DNA of 64,000 nt. Source: Apiotrichum sp. Y4204. Its lineage: Eukaryota > Basidiomycota > Tremellomycetes > Trichosporonales > Trichosporonaceae. Each line of letters opens with the position of its first letter. Position 1 is the stretch's first letter. The stretch covers positions 372,001 through 436,000 of the forward strand of contig JAMYHL010000031.1 in NCBI GenBank assembly GCA_025531455.1. The letters are read 5' to 3'. Shown here in pieces: positions 45,170 to 56,766 of the stretch. The position numbers and the translations under genes are program-made. The notes below the pieces were generated by a model, which worked only from the letters and a program-made list of their open reading frames with translations, was not told where the DNA came from and ran no database searches.

Positions 45170-48100
45170 ATGTCAGCGCCAAAGCCCGCGACACGCACAA
45201 CGCGGGCAACCCGCTCGCGCAAGGACGACACGGACGCGCTGGCCTCTGAGCTCGACCGCGTGCTCAAGGTTGGGCAGCCCAAGCCCAAGGCAGCGGCGCC
45301 GACTAAGGCCGCCGTCCCTGCGAAAAGGGCACCGGCCAAGCCAGCAGCAGCGAGGCCAACCCCATCAACATCAACCAAGCCCACCCCATCGACATCTACC
45401 CGTCCCCGCGCTGTAAGCACTTCCCGGACAGAGGCGGCACGGAAAGAGGCCCGCGCACCGCGCACGACCGCCTCCGCGCCTTCCCCCGCGACCAAGGGCA
45501 AGACCAAGGAGGCGAAGGAGCCAGCACCAAAGTATCCATGGTGCGTTGCCGGCGAGCTGTCTGCGCGCGAGCGGTCGGTCGCTGCGCAGGCGGCGATAAA
45601 GGACGCTGTGCGGGCATCCCTCGAAGCGCAGAAGGAGGGCTTCAAGTGGGACGGCGGCAAGTCTGAGACTGCGACACGAGTCGATGCGGCGATTGCGAAG
45701 GGTGTTGCGGGGGTCGAAGTTGCGCGCGAGCTGTTCACCGGTCCTGCGAACTGCCTCAGTGTCGAGAAGGGCGCGATCAACCTCGCTATCCACTGCCTCA
45801 TTATGGATATGGTGGGTAGCTGATGCGTGTCAAGAACCAGCTGACCATCAGCATACGCAGGCATTGAATATTGTGATTGAGTGCAAGAAGGGTATCTTGA
45901 GGCTGTATGAGCATGAGCCCGTTCCCGAGCCGAGGTCTGCACCGAAAGCCTCGACATCAAAACTCAAGAAGCCAGCAGCACCGGAGGCAGACTTCCGCGG
46001 GTTGAGCACATTGCCTCTCCCGACCAGCGCTATTAGTGACGACGTGCGCGAGCTTATCTGCATTTTCGGGCTCGCCTCTTGGGCTTGTCTGCTTGTCCTC
46101 GGCAAGGTGGACGCAGAGGTAAGCTGAGGGGCGCATACTCAGCTGACATCAGAACATCGAAACACACCTCCCCGTGCCAACAGATTCCTCCGAACTCAGC
46201 CCCATCAACATTGCTCCCTCCCTGCCGTCCGCCGTGACCACGGTAGCCGTTCTGGCCTACCGCCCGCTCCGCTCCTTGAGTTTCCCCACCGGGACGCCTC
46301 AGTGGCTGCACAGCCGCAAGCTCTTGGCATTCTTGACAGCTGTTTGTGTGAGCAGGTCACACACCCCGCCAAACACAGCCGACAAACTGTGGGACTCGGT
46401 CGGACGGAGCGCGGAGACATACCTTCAGGAGCGCAAGGACGACGACGCCAGGCGCGAAATTGCCGCCTTTATCAGCGGGAACGTGAACATCGCAGAGAAG
46501 ATGTGCAATTCGCGGGGCGATAGCAGGTCGCAGTGGTTCATGGGAAGCTGGCCACAAGTCGTGGACATCTGGGTCGGAATCGGGAGAGCTCTCGGAGACT
46601 CGGCTATCATCGATCAGGCGCTCGGTGCCATGACGGCAGCCGTCTCTCTCGACAGCAGCAAGCGCTCCGCGTCCCCGGAATCATCGATATCCGCATCCAC
46701 ATCATCCACCCTCTCTACACCATCAGACGGAACAGCTGTTACCACACCGGAGGGATCCCCTCCGCCCTCCTTGCTGTCCGGCATCAGCTCATCCCGCGCC
46801 CTATCAGAGTTGACGTATGTCAGCGCACGGCTGGCCAAGTCTCTTCTGGTGATCGATACACTCGCCACAGCGTCCGGGTCCGACACCAGCGCCGTCCAGG
46901 AGGCACTTTCCGCCACCTCAGTGAAGGATATTCTTTCCCTCTTGTGCGCCCTCAGCGACACCGAAGCCAGTTCAAGCTGCGCCAGCACCTGCGTTCGCGG
47001 GTTGGAACGCTTACGGCGATCAGTGGTAAAGCTACTTGCTCAGCCGGCTTATCTCGCACCAGCACGGGAATGGCTCGCGGAGGTGTTCAACCTTATGGAG
47101 ACCACCTTCAACAATGTGAAGAGCGCCGGAGTTCTGCGCGCGGTTGTGAAGGACGGCCTCCCTGGCACTGTCGACTCGTGCTCCCACCTTCTCCGCATAG
47201 CAACCCTTCCGGCCGGCTCCGCAACGGCAGCCGCCCTCGTCGACCGGGCGTACGCCATCTGGGAGAACTATGGAGACTACCTCGATCTCGGCCCGCGCGT
47301 GGGGTACGGCGTCTTTTTGATCCAGTGTGTCCACAGCGTGGCGTATCGCTTGACCAAGTGCAACGCGTTGCGGGACGCTTACGATCTTGGTCAGCGCGCC
47401 TGCAACTGGACGATCGCCATGCGCCCGCTGGCCGAGGCGAACGAGACCGTCGCCGGTGCCACGGCTTGGCAGTCAGCCGTGGTCGCCCTCGCGAAGCGGT
47501 TTGAGCTCGTTGCCTACTGTGCGCCTGACAACAAAGCGGTACGTCTGACTCTTTCTGCAAAGCTGACTGTATCAGAAACTCTCAGCCTGCATCCTTGGTC
47601 TCATCAACCTTCCGTCAGCCGTGCTCACAAAGATCGAGAGCGCGGCCGGTACACAGTCGCTCTCTCCGATCTTTGCCAGCACCCACGATGCCGAAATTCT
47701 GTTTAAGCGCCTCGCTTCAATCTTCAGCACAGAGACGGACGAGAAAATCGAAGGCGGTATGCGTGACGTTTTCAAGACAGCAATGGAGACACGAGAACAG
47801 TCCAAAGTGCTTCGCGCCGCGATTCTCGAACAGGCTATCGACACAATTGAGCCAGCCCTCTTCCGTCCCCACGCGCAGGAGGCTATGCTGGAGCTGTGCG
47901 ACACGCTTCTCCAGATCTACACCGCGGAGTACCCTCTGCGTCGGATGCGGTAAGTGGTTAAAAGCCGTTCTTCTGCTAACCACTCAGTGTAATTGTGCGC
48001 CTCATGGGGGTGATTGTGGCGTGTGGTGCCATGCCTGACCGGTTCGACGCTCTCGCAGCGGAGGTCGCCAGCTTGGCGAATGCGGAACTTGGGGAGGACG

Positions 48101-51100
48101 CACAGCTTGCGCAGTTCAAGTTTGAGTACCAGTCCAGCGCGCTCATACTCGCCTGTCTCAACAAGTACCACACCGAGCTGGAGCCCGCAACGGTTGTGGC
48201 ACAGCTTGGCCGGGAGGCACTCGACATCATCCGCACTGCTGCCTTCCCTCCCAAGGAGCCGCCAACAGGAAAGCGGAGCGCCTTGTCTACCCGGACCAAG
48301 ACGCGCACAGCTGTGGCGACTCGCACCCCTACCACGCGGGCAACGAAGACGGCGACAAAGCCCGTGGCCGCGAAGCGCACAGTATCGAAGCCCGAGGTGG
48401 CCGGTGAGCTTACCTGATCTGCCTTCGTAAAGCTGACAGCAGCCGAGCCCCCGGTTGCAATTGCTGGTGACGACACTGGCCGGTTCACCCAGCTTCTTGG
48501 TAGGTTACCAGTTTGACGCCCCTGACACCAGGTTCTCTCGCGTCGCTCTTCGGTCTCCTTGGCCACGTCCTCCCTCGTCTCGAGACGCTCGAACTCCTCC
48601 GGGCCGTGCTCCGCACCTCGGAGGGCATGTCAGATGGTATGTGCAGCTTCGATTGAGGTTGCAAAAGCTGACAGACAGCCGTTGTCCACACCTCGAGCCT
48701 GCTCGCCGTCGAGTACAGCCGCCTCGGCAAGTTCTCGCGCGCTGCCAAGGTCTTCGCTCAGGCGCTCAAGCACGCCGACGACGCCAAGGTGTCTGCCGGG
48801 ACTATGGCCGACGTACATCTCCGCCACGCATGGTACCTCGCGTCAACGGGGCATGTCGACCACGCGTGTAGCGAGTACAGCGCGGCCGCGGAGCTCATGA
48901 AGACCATCCCGCCGTCCAAGAATGCCGGGTATAGTGCACACTACATAGCACTGTGTGCCGAGTCGGAGCGGCTCGCGCTTGCGAACACTGCTCTTGCTGC
49001 TATTAGGATGGCCGAGGTGAGTTGATGTTGATAGATGCCGCTAACTCTCAGACGGACGTTTCGTCAGCAATCGCCAGCCTGAACGCCGCTTATCGGCTGT
49101 GGTGCCGTGCCGCATCGGGTATCAGCCGCATTGCGATCAAGATGGATCCTACTGCAGAGGACAGCGCACCGCCGAGCCCGTCTCGTTCTGCTGGAATCAC
49201 TCCTCCAGGCTCGACTTCCCAGAAGCCCAAGAGCAACAGCTTTTACCTTGAGGGCAAGCGCCTCGGCGGCCTGCAGTGGTACTATGCTATGGGCCTGTTT
49301 GACTCAACTCTCGATCTCATAGCCGCACTCGCCCAGCGGGGAACGGTCAAGGAGTGCGAGTATTATCTCAATTCGCTGAAGCAGATGGTACCGTCTATAC
49401 GATCGACTGCCCTCGAAGCGCGTGTGTCCGCGCAGGATGCCGCTCTCGACGCAAGGAAGTTCAAGTACGAGTCCTCGGCTGCGAGCCTTCGCCACGCAGC
49501 AGAAGTGTTGGCCGTAAGGGATGGACCGGACGCGATTGAGCTCAAGCGCCTCCGCGGCGAGCTCTACTCGCGCCAGCAGGCGGCCCCGCAGGCAGATGAG
49601 TTCTTCACGATAGCCATAGAGGCACTCGAGTCGCTCAACGAGAACTTTGCCGCCGTCGAGTCCCACGCGTCCCCGAAGAAGGACCCTAAGGCGCTGATCA
49701 AGGAGCCGCTGCTCCCCCACGCTCTCGGCCACATTCTCCGCCAGCGTGCGTGGCTCCTCCGCGAGGCAGGCGAGATGGAGGAGTACGAGCACGTCATGCA
49801 GCAGCTCGAGCTCGTCCCCGAGGCTGCGGGCGAGAAGGTGAGTAGCAGCTAGCAGTAGTTGTTCGCAGCTGACATTACAGCCCGAGCAGCTCTTCCTCGA
49901 TGCGCGCGTAGCCATGTCCGAGGCATTCAACCACTTCAAGACGGACCTTTTCATGAGCTCACTTACTGAATCCACAATTGCTATGACAATGGCAACACCA
50001 GACAAGCGCAAGGACCGGCTGTCGACGCGACACGGCGCGAATGTTCTCCTCGAGCGCGCGGTGCAGGCTTTCCGGACCACGTTAGCAAGCGACGCCCGCA
50101 CGGGACGGGTGGAGGACGTCCGTCAGGCGTGTGTCTCGCTCGCTGTCCTTGGCGCGTTCCAGACCTCCCTGGGACAGGGATCACCCGCGATCACCTCCAT
50201 GGCGGCCGGCGTACTTGCCTCTGTCAGCTCGCTCACCCTCGACCGTGAGCTGATCCCCGCGATTGAGAGCAAGTTCCCGGATCCTGCTGTGAACGACCTC
50301 ACCTGGCCCCCGCTTGAGCGTGCGGCACTTAAAGGATCAGACCCCGCCGCGGCGTACTGGAATGAAGTAGCGACCAAGCGTAGTGCAGCTTCCATCCTCG
50401 ACAGGCAGTACGACCTCAAGTCGCTACCCTACTCGTGGGCGATTGTGAGCATTACCGTCACCGACGACCGGAACACGATGCTCGTCTCGCGGCACCAGAA
50501 CGGCTTCGACCCTGTCGTGTTCTGCATCCCGCTCGACCGCCAGGGGCGGCGCGAGGGCGACGACGAGAGTGAGCTGTTCACCTTTGACGCGGGAATCAAC
50601 GAGCTGGAGGCGATCATGGAGGGCAACGACGCGAGCATCAAGAGCATCTCGGGATGCGTCACGATGGAGGACCGCAAAGCGTGGTGGAACACGCGGTACG
50701 CACTTGATGCCCGGCTGGGGGAGCTGCTGGCCTCGATCGAGTTCTGCTGGCTTGGTGCTTTCAAGACGATTCTCAACCCCCGGCCCATCATCAATGCCGA
50801 AGCGTTCACTGCCTTCCGCGAGCGTCTCGATCTCATCTTCCAGGGCGCGCTTTCCAGCGCTGGCACCGACACACGGCGCGGCGCCCGCGTTCGCCTCAAC
50901 GACGCGCTTCTCGCCTGCTTTGCCACGCTCTCATCCAAGTGCAAGGACGAGGAAATTGAGGACCTGGTGTACTTTGTCTTGGACCAGTACCAGTTCCACG
51001 GGATTGCCGTTGCCCTCGCCGAGCTCGACTTTGAGCAGATTGGCGTGGACGTCAAGGCGGCTCTGGCGGATCTCGAGATGGCGACCGCAGGGACTCGCGA

Positions 51101-51884
51101 GCAGGAGAGCAAGGAGCACCTGCTGCTGGTGCTGGACAAGAACGTGCAAGGCATCCCGTGGGAGTCGCTCCCGATCCTCCTTGGGCGCGCCGTGAGCCGC
51201 ATCCCGTCCCTCTCTTTCCTCCTCGACCAGGTCGCGCTCGGCAACCACCTCGGGATCAAGCCTGACGGGCGGAACATTGACGCGAGCAAGACGGCGTACT
51301 TTATGAACCCCGGCGGCGACCTCACCGGCACCGAGGGGCGCTTCCGTGAGCGCCTGACGGGCCTACACGCCCGTGGGTGGACGGGCATCAGCGGGACAAA
51401 GCCGACCGAGATCCAGATGCAGGATGCGCTGCGGGACCGCGAGCTGGTCATGTGAGTGCATGTGCACTGCACGAGTAGATAGAGCACCGCTGACTTTAGG
51501 TACTTTGGCCACGGGGGCGGCGAGGAGTATATCCGCGGGTACAAGGTGCGCGCATTGCCGCGGTGCGCAGTGACAATGCTGTGGGGATGTTCGTCGGGCA
51601 AGCTGCGCGACCACGGCAACTTTGACCGCACGGGCACGCCGTACGACTATGCGCTTGCCGGCGCGCCGTGTCTCGTCGCCAACCTGTGGGACGTGACGGA
51701 CAAGGACATAGACCTCGTGACTGCCGAGGTGATGGACCTTCTTGGGCTGGGCGGGGAACGGCACGACGGAGGGCGCGGCATGTCCATTGTCCAGGCTGTC
51801 GCGAATAGCCGGCATGTGGCCAAGCTGCAGTACCTCACTGGCGCGGCGACCGTCGTGTACGGTGTCCCCGTGTGGATCCGGTAG
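45170..51884 (+). CDS. ESP1: Separase (peptidase C50)
   Basis: Separase cleaves cohesin (Scc1/Rad21) at anaphase onset. Eleven exons (1: 45170-45811; 2: 45861-46118; 3: 46153-47538; 4: 47576-47949; 5: 47988-48403; 6: 48443-48499; 7: 48532-48636; 8: 48679-49016; 9: 49052-49837; 10: 49881-51451; 11: 51500-51884) total 2105 residues with consistent phase. The N terminus is basic, Ala/Pro/Thr-rich. The helical repeat region is poorly conserved, as usual. The C-terminal protease has catalytic His in YFGHGGGEEYIRGYK, catalytic Cys in TMLWGCSSGKLRDHG, and ANLWDVTDKDIDLVT. The last splice site falls directly before YFGHGG. Exon 2 might start at 45852 (three extra residues). No securin gene is recognisable here. 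Confidence 0.92.
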
Positions 51885-51943
51885 ATGTAGCATTGATGCA
51901 TTGTACTTTTGTCAAGAAGAAGTGTGGCCTTACAGCTCTCTAT
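51885..51943. other. Convergent 3' gap between separase and the biotin gene
   Basis: Only 59 bp separate the two stop codons, so the 3' UTRs must overlap. Confidence 0.6.
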
Positions 51944-54870
51944 CTACTTGCCGACCTCGGCGAGAATCACCTCCTCCATGGCCCGCACGGTCTCCTCGGG
52001 CGTCCAGAGCGAGGTCATGACGTACACGACGTTGCCGAGCGGGCGCGAGTGGATCCGGAACGCGCCCCCCGGCGCCGCGACGGGGTGTCCGCGCAAGCGG
52101 TCGAGCACGCCCTGCGCCGTGTGTGATGCGTAGTCTGGAGTCAGGACAAACGAGAAGTTATAATATCCAAGTTACGTACCCGCCGTCTCGTCCTTGAGTT
52201 CGATGGCGAGCACGCTCCCCATGGCCATTGCGCCGGCGACATTATCGAGCTTGGAGAGGTCGTCTACGAACGCGCGGCGCCAGAAGCTCCAGCGCTGCGC
52301 GCCGCTCGCCTCCCAATCCTCCTTCGGGGCGTCCCACTCGCCTCGGGTCTCCGCGTCCGTGATCATCCGCAACGCTTGCAGGGCTACCGCACAGCCGACG
52401 GGGTTGGCCGTGTAACTGTGTCCGTGGAGGAGTGCGTCGACTTTACGGTCTGAGAGGAACGCGTCAAATATGCTCCTGGACGCAAGCGTCGCTGATAGCG
52501 GGAGGAGACCGCCAGTGAGGATCTTGGCGTACACGCTCACATCGGGCGTGGTGTGGAGAACTTCCGCGGCGGAATGGTATCCGAAGCGGTGGAGGCCCGA
52601 GAAGACCTCGTCATAAATAATCGGCAGGCCGCGCCATTCCGCCGCGTCCCGGGGGGATCGGAGCGCCGCGTCGTACCCGTCTCGGTTGGGGGTTCCGGAG
52701 AAAATGTCCTCGGAAGCGCGTACGACTTCGGCAAGGACGTGCTGGAAGAGCGGGTCGACAAAGACCATGCCGCCGGCGCCGAGGCAGGTCGGCTCGAGGA
52801 CGACGGCGCCGAATTTCCGCCCCGAGGCAGTGAGGCGCGAGAGCGTGCCCCGGATATGGGCGCGGTAGTACCCCGCCATGGCCGAGGTCTTGCGCGTCTC
52901 GAGATCGTAAATGTCCTTTAGCGAGTCGAAGGGGAGCTCCCACCCCGTCGGCGTGGAGGATTTCCCGTGGATGTCGGTTTCCTCGGGGAGGAGACTCCAC
53001 TGGTCGGGGCCTGTCGAGGAGACGGTCGCCACCCCGTCGCGGACCTGCACGACCGGCGGGGAGAACCAGTGCCCGCGCCCCTTGTACCAGTCGACAGCGG
53101 TGTTGAATGTCGACGCCGGAGTCGCGTCCATTGCGCCAATCTGGAGTTAGAGGTATTCAGCTTTTAAGCTTGGGTACGAGTTCTGCACCCACCGTGTCGC
53201 CATGGTATCCACCTCGGAGGCCGATCACGCCGACATCGCCACCAATCTCGCCCTCCCAGCCGTATCGCCGCCCGGCGGCGCGGAGCGCCATCTTGAGCGC
53301 GACCTCGATCCCCGTGCTCCCGTTATCCGAGTAGAACACCCGCGACGCCCACCCCTTACCGACAGTCGCGAGCAGCTCCTCGGCGAGCTTGAGTGCCGGC
53401 GCGTGCGTCCCGCTCGGGAAGAGCACGTGGCCGTACCGCCCTGCCGCCTCGGCCGCTGCCAGCGTCAAGGGCTCGCACGCGTGGCCGTGCGACTGGGTAA
53501 ACCAGCTTGCCGCGCCGTCAAAGTAGGGCGAGAGGAGCGACTCGGATTCAGCAGTGGTTTCAATGGTCTCGGTCTCTGCCTCTGCCGGCTTGGCCACCTC
53601 GGCCTCTGGCTTTGCCTCAGGCTTCGCATAGTACGCGTCAAAGTGGTCCCCGTGGGCCGAGTCAATGACCATGACCTGCTCGGGTTTGTTGATCTTCCAT
53701 CAGCGTTGCCAGACTTTGCATTTTGGCACTCACGAGAGCGTGCTGCGTGAACGGCCACCAGACCGAGTCGAGCGTGCGGCGGGGCATGCTCTCAATCTCC
53801 TCGATACGGCGCTTGTGCTTGTCCGCAAGGTGTTCCGCGACAGCTGCGCCCTCCTCCTTCTCCACGGCGGCATACCACTCCCCGAGCCGGCCAGCATCCT
53901 CCTCGACGCTCCCCTCCTTGTTCGGGGGCGCGCGAATATCAAAGAACCCTACACCCCGCTCGGCAAAGTATCCCTGCAAAAAATCGTCGTTCCGGTAGTA
54001 CGCGTCGTGCAGGCACAGCACGGCGCTGATGTCGTACCCGCGCAGCAGGAGGGACTCGTAGCTTGCCAGCGTGGTGGAGATGCCGCCGAGGTGCGGGGAC
54101 GCGACGAGGATACCGGGGAGGCGGAGGGGGCGGAGGAAGGTCGATTGCGTGTGCGGCGGGTGCAGTGCGGGAGAGTGGACGCCTGGAGTTAGATTCTGAG
54201 AAGGTCGGAGATGGGCTCTGGACTCTTCTGTCTTGAGGTCTCCGTTTCTCAGATCATCTCCGAGCTCTCAGTCCAACTCACCACCAGCCGTCTCGACAAA
54301 CAGCTCGCCCTCCTTGCCCGCGAGCTCTCGCGCGACTTCTCCAGCGTACGTCTCAACGCCGCGCACGAGCTGCGAATTATCCTTTGGAAACGGCTGCCGT
54401 CAGAGATATCAGTAGACATGCACGCACGAGATCAGGCGCAAGTTTGGCCGCGAGGTGCGGCGACATCGGCTCGCGGTAGCTGTATAGGTTGTGTGTGGAG
54501 ATGAAGGGCGAGTACGGCTTGGTGTGTCGCTCGACGAACCTGCAAGTCAGAATAGCTCGTGACTCAACTCTCGACTTTCAACCATTAACTCACCCCACAT
54601 CGCTCTCGGCGTCGGGGCCGGTGCTCACGGGCTTGAGGTAGAACACGCGTTTCCCGTCTGCGCCGGCGCGCGCGAGGCGCGCCGCCGAGGAGCGGAGCAG
54701 CGCCGTCGTGAGGAGTGTCTTGCCGACCTGCGGTAAGTTTCTGAGTTTCTTTGGCCTTTTCGTCGCTCACATCAGTGTTGGCTGCTGTCAGCGGTGGTTG
54801 TACACGGTTCTAACGGTTACTCACCGCCAAAGACCTGGTGCACGCGCAGGTTTGGGAAGAGGAGCGGCAT
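51944..54870 (-). CDS. Bifunctional dethiobiotin synthetase/DAPA aminotransferase (BioD-BioA fusion)
   Basis: Two consecutive biotin steps in one protein, as in other fungi and plants. Nine exons (54870-54825, 54814-like micro-exon, 54727-54594, 54539-54428, 54393-54282, 54182-53734, 53693-53193, 53140-52180, 52134-51944) give 838 residues. BioD half: VHQVFGANTD-VGKTLLTTALL P-loop, LKPVSTGPD, LFVETAGGVHSP and ILVASPHLGGISTTLASYE. BioA half: DSVWWPFTQHAL, VFYSDNGSTGIEVALKMALR, YHGDTIGAMD, IIYDEVFSGLHRFG, SVYAKILTGGLLPLSATLAS (PLP lysine in KILTGG), and HGHSYTANPVGCAVALQAL. The P-loop is split by an 11-nt exon (CCAACACTGAT, near 54782). An in-frame upstream ATG at 55050 could add a 60-residue presequence. 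Confidence 0.93.
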
Positions 54871-55951
54871 GGCGTCCGGAATGGGAGAGACAAGTGGCGA
54901 AGAGAAAGGCAGCTGCTCGGCCTTGATATTTAGTCTGCACTCCCTATGGGATATCTGGTTATCTTCGGCTGAACGCTTGCTGCTTGCGAGAATGGCGAGC
55001 TGCGCGAGGCGCCAGGCGCTTTTTGCGAGGCTGCGAGGCGACGAATTCATGTAACCGAGACAGTGACGCAGCCTGAACATGCCTGACATGCCTGACACCG
55101 ACACGGGCAGCCAACAGCATTCCGCAAATCCACAATTCCCCAGTCTTCGGCGTCGGAGTTCCGAGCCCGAAGAGAAGCGATGGACAGTGGACGCGACGGT
55201 TACTGCCCCCAGTTGACGCAACCGGATCTTGGGGGTGCGGGGTGCCCAGATAACAGCATGTTATGTAACATTAGTGTTATACTTAATGACGTGTAGTAAA
55301 TTCAGCCTGACACAAAATCGAGACTGGGGGTGTGTGCGGCAGTGCCTGTTCCTGAGGGAGAGAGAGTCTGGCCGATTGTCTGGAAAAGGGGGATTGTTTT
55401 GGATGGGCGCCAGTCGATCCAGTCGATCCTTTTTTGGTGTGAGAAATACAAGGAAGGAGGGAAGGAAGGAGAAGGGAGGAAGAGGGAAGAGAGAGACAGA
55501 GAGAGAGAGAGTGCATATAGGCAGTGCTCAGAGTGTTGCATGCATTGTGTCGTATCCTCGCACTGCACCTAGTGACTGCACCACAGCATGCGTTGCATGC
55601 GTTGCAGTTGCACCACAGCATGGCGCACCATGTGCTGTTCACTGTGGGCACCGGGTTGAACTCTGTATAGCTCTGTAGCCAATAATCTAAACATGCCGGA
55701 ACGTGTGGCGTGCTGTGCGCACAGGTGGTGCTGTATGATGCTGTAATCTAAACAAGCGGGCCGCAGAGAGAGAAGGGAAGGCGGAGTTACAGGTTTTGCG
55801 GAGAAGTGGTGCACTGCAAGTGCGCGTTCCAAGGCGATGCCTGCACTGTTCCGAGGAAGAAGGGGGACTGGCTGGACAGCGTACAGCATCGATCTGTGGA
55901 AGCGCTCTTTCTCGCGTCGTGTCATTGCAGTACTGCCGTGGGATCCATGTA

Positions 55952-55991
<40 letters not shown>

Positions 55992-56766
55992 CGTGCCTTG
56001 CCTTCCCTGGCGCCCGGTAGTTCTCCGCCGTTTTTCTTCCCTGTCTCCTGTGATCCTGTGTGCCTCTTCCCCCTCCACGCGCCTGGGCTGGCTGGCTGCC
56101 TGGCTGTCGCTCTGTCGCTCTGCGCCTGGCTCTTGTGTATCATCATCATCACCCATCGTCATTGTCTTCCTTTCCCTCCTTCCTCCGCAGTTCACTGCAA
56201 TCCGCATCGCCTTGCTCCTCCTCTCCTCTCCATCTCTACTAAGTACTTACTCTCTCCATCCATCCACATCTCGTGCTTTTCCATACCACATTCCTCTGGC
56301 TGCTCATCATCATCAATATCAGCATTACCACCACCATCATCACTCTTATCATCACGATCACCGTCATCAGCACTACTATTGCTACTATCACGCACAACAT
56401 TAAACACCACCATCTCAACCCCATCGCATTTCCTGGCTAGCGTCGCGTAGGCGTAACTATACAACGAGTCCACCGCCTGCCCAACCGCTCCGCGTCGTCT
56501 TCCCTCTCCCTGCTGCAGCATTATACACAACAGCCGCAGTCTCGAGTAACAAGGACATCACAACAAATCTCTCATCCCCCCACCCCTTACCCCAACTTGG
56601 AGCGCCTCTTCTTGTTGCCCCCTGCCCGTCGCGCCACCGAGCAATTCACGCGTCGCGCTTCACATCCACTCCCACATCCACATTTCTTCTCTCCGCTTGT
56701 CTCCACATTCACCCGCCCTACGAATCCCCACCTTTTCCCGCCTCGCAGTCCGCGTCGTGGTCAAGA
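54871..56766. other. Intergenic region with GA-repeats, divergent promoters
   Basis: 1.9 kb between the biotin gene and the F-BAR gene. It includes (GA)n-type runs near 55481-55512 and 55956-55990, a GGAAGGAGGGAAGGAAGG stretch (about 55450), TGCATGCATTG / GCATGCGTTGCATGCGTTGC near 55535-55610, and CATCATCATCA-rich tracts in the F-BAR leader (about 56130-56400). The latter is probably a very long CT/CAT-rich 5' UTR. No gene was supported. Confidence 0.5.
55956..55990. repeat. GA microsatellite
   Basis: A (GA)n run of more than a dozen units, slightly interrupted (GAGCGAGAGAGCG) at its 3' end. It lies about 0.8 kb upstream of the F-BAR gene and may vary between strains. Confidence 0.85.
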
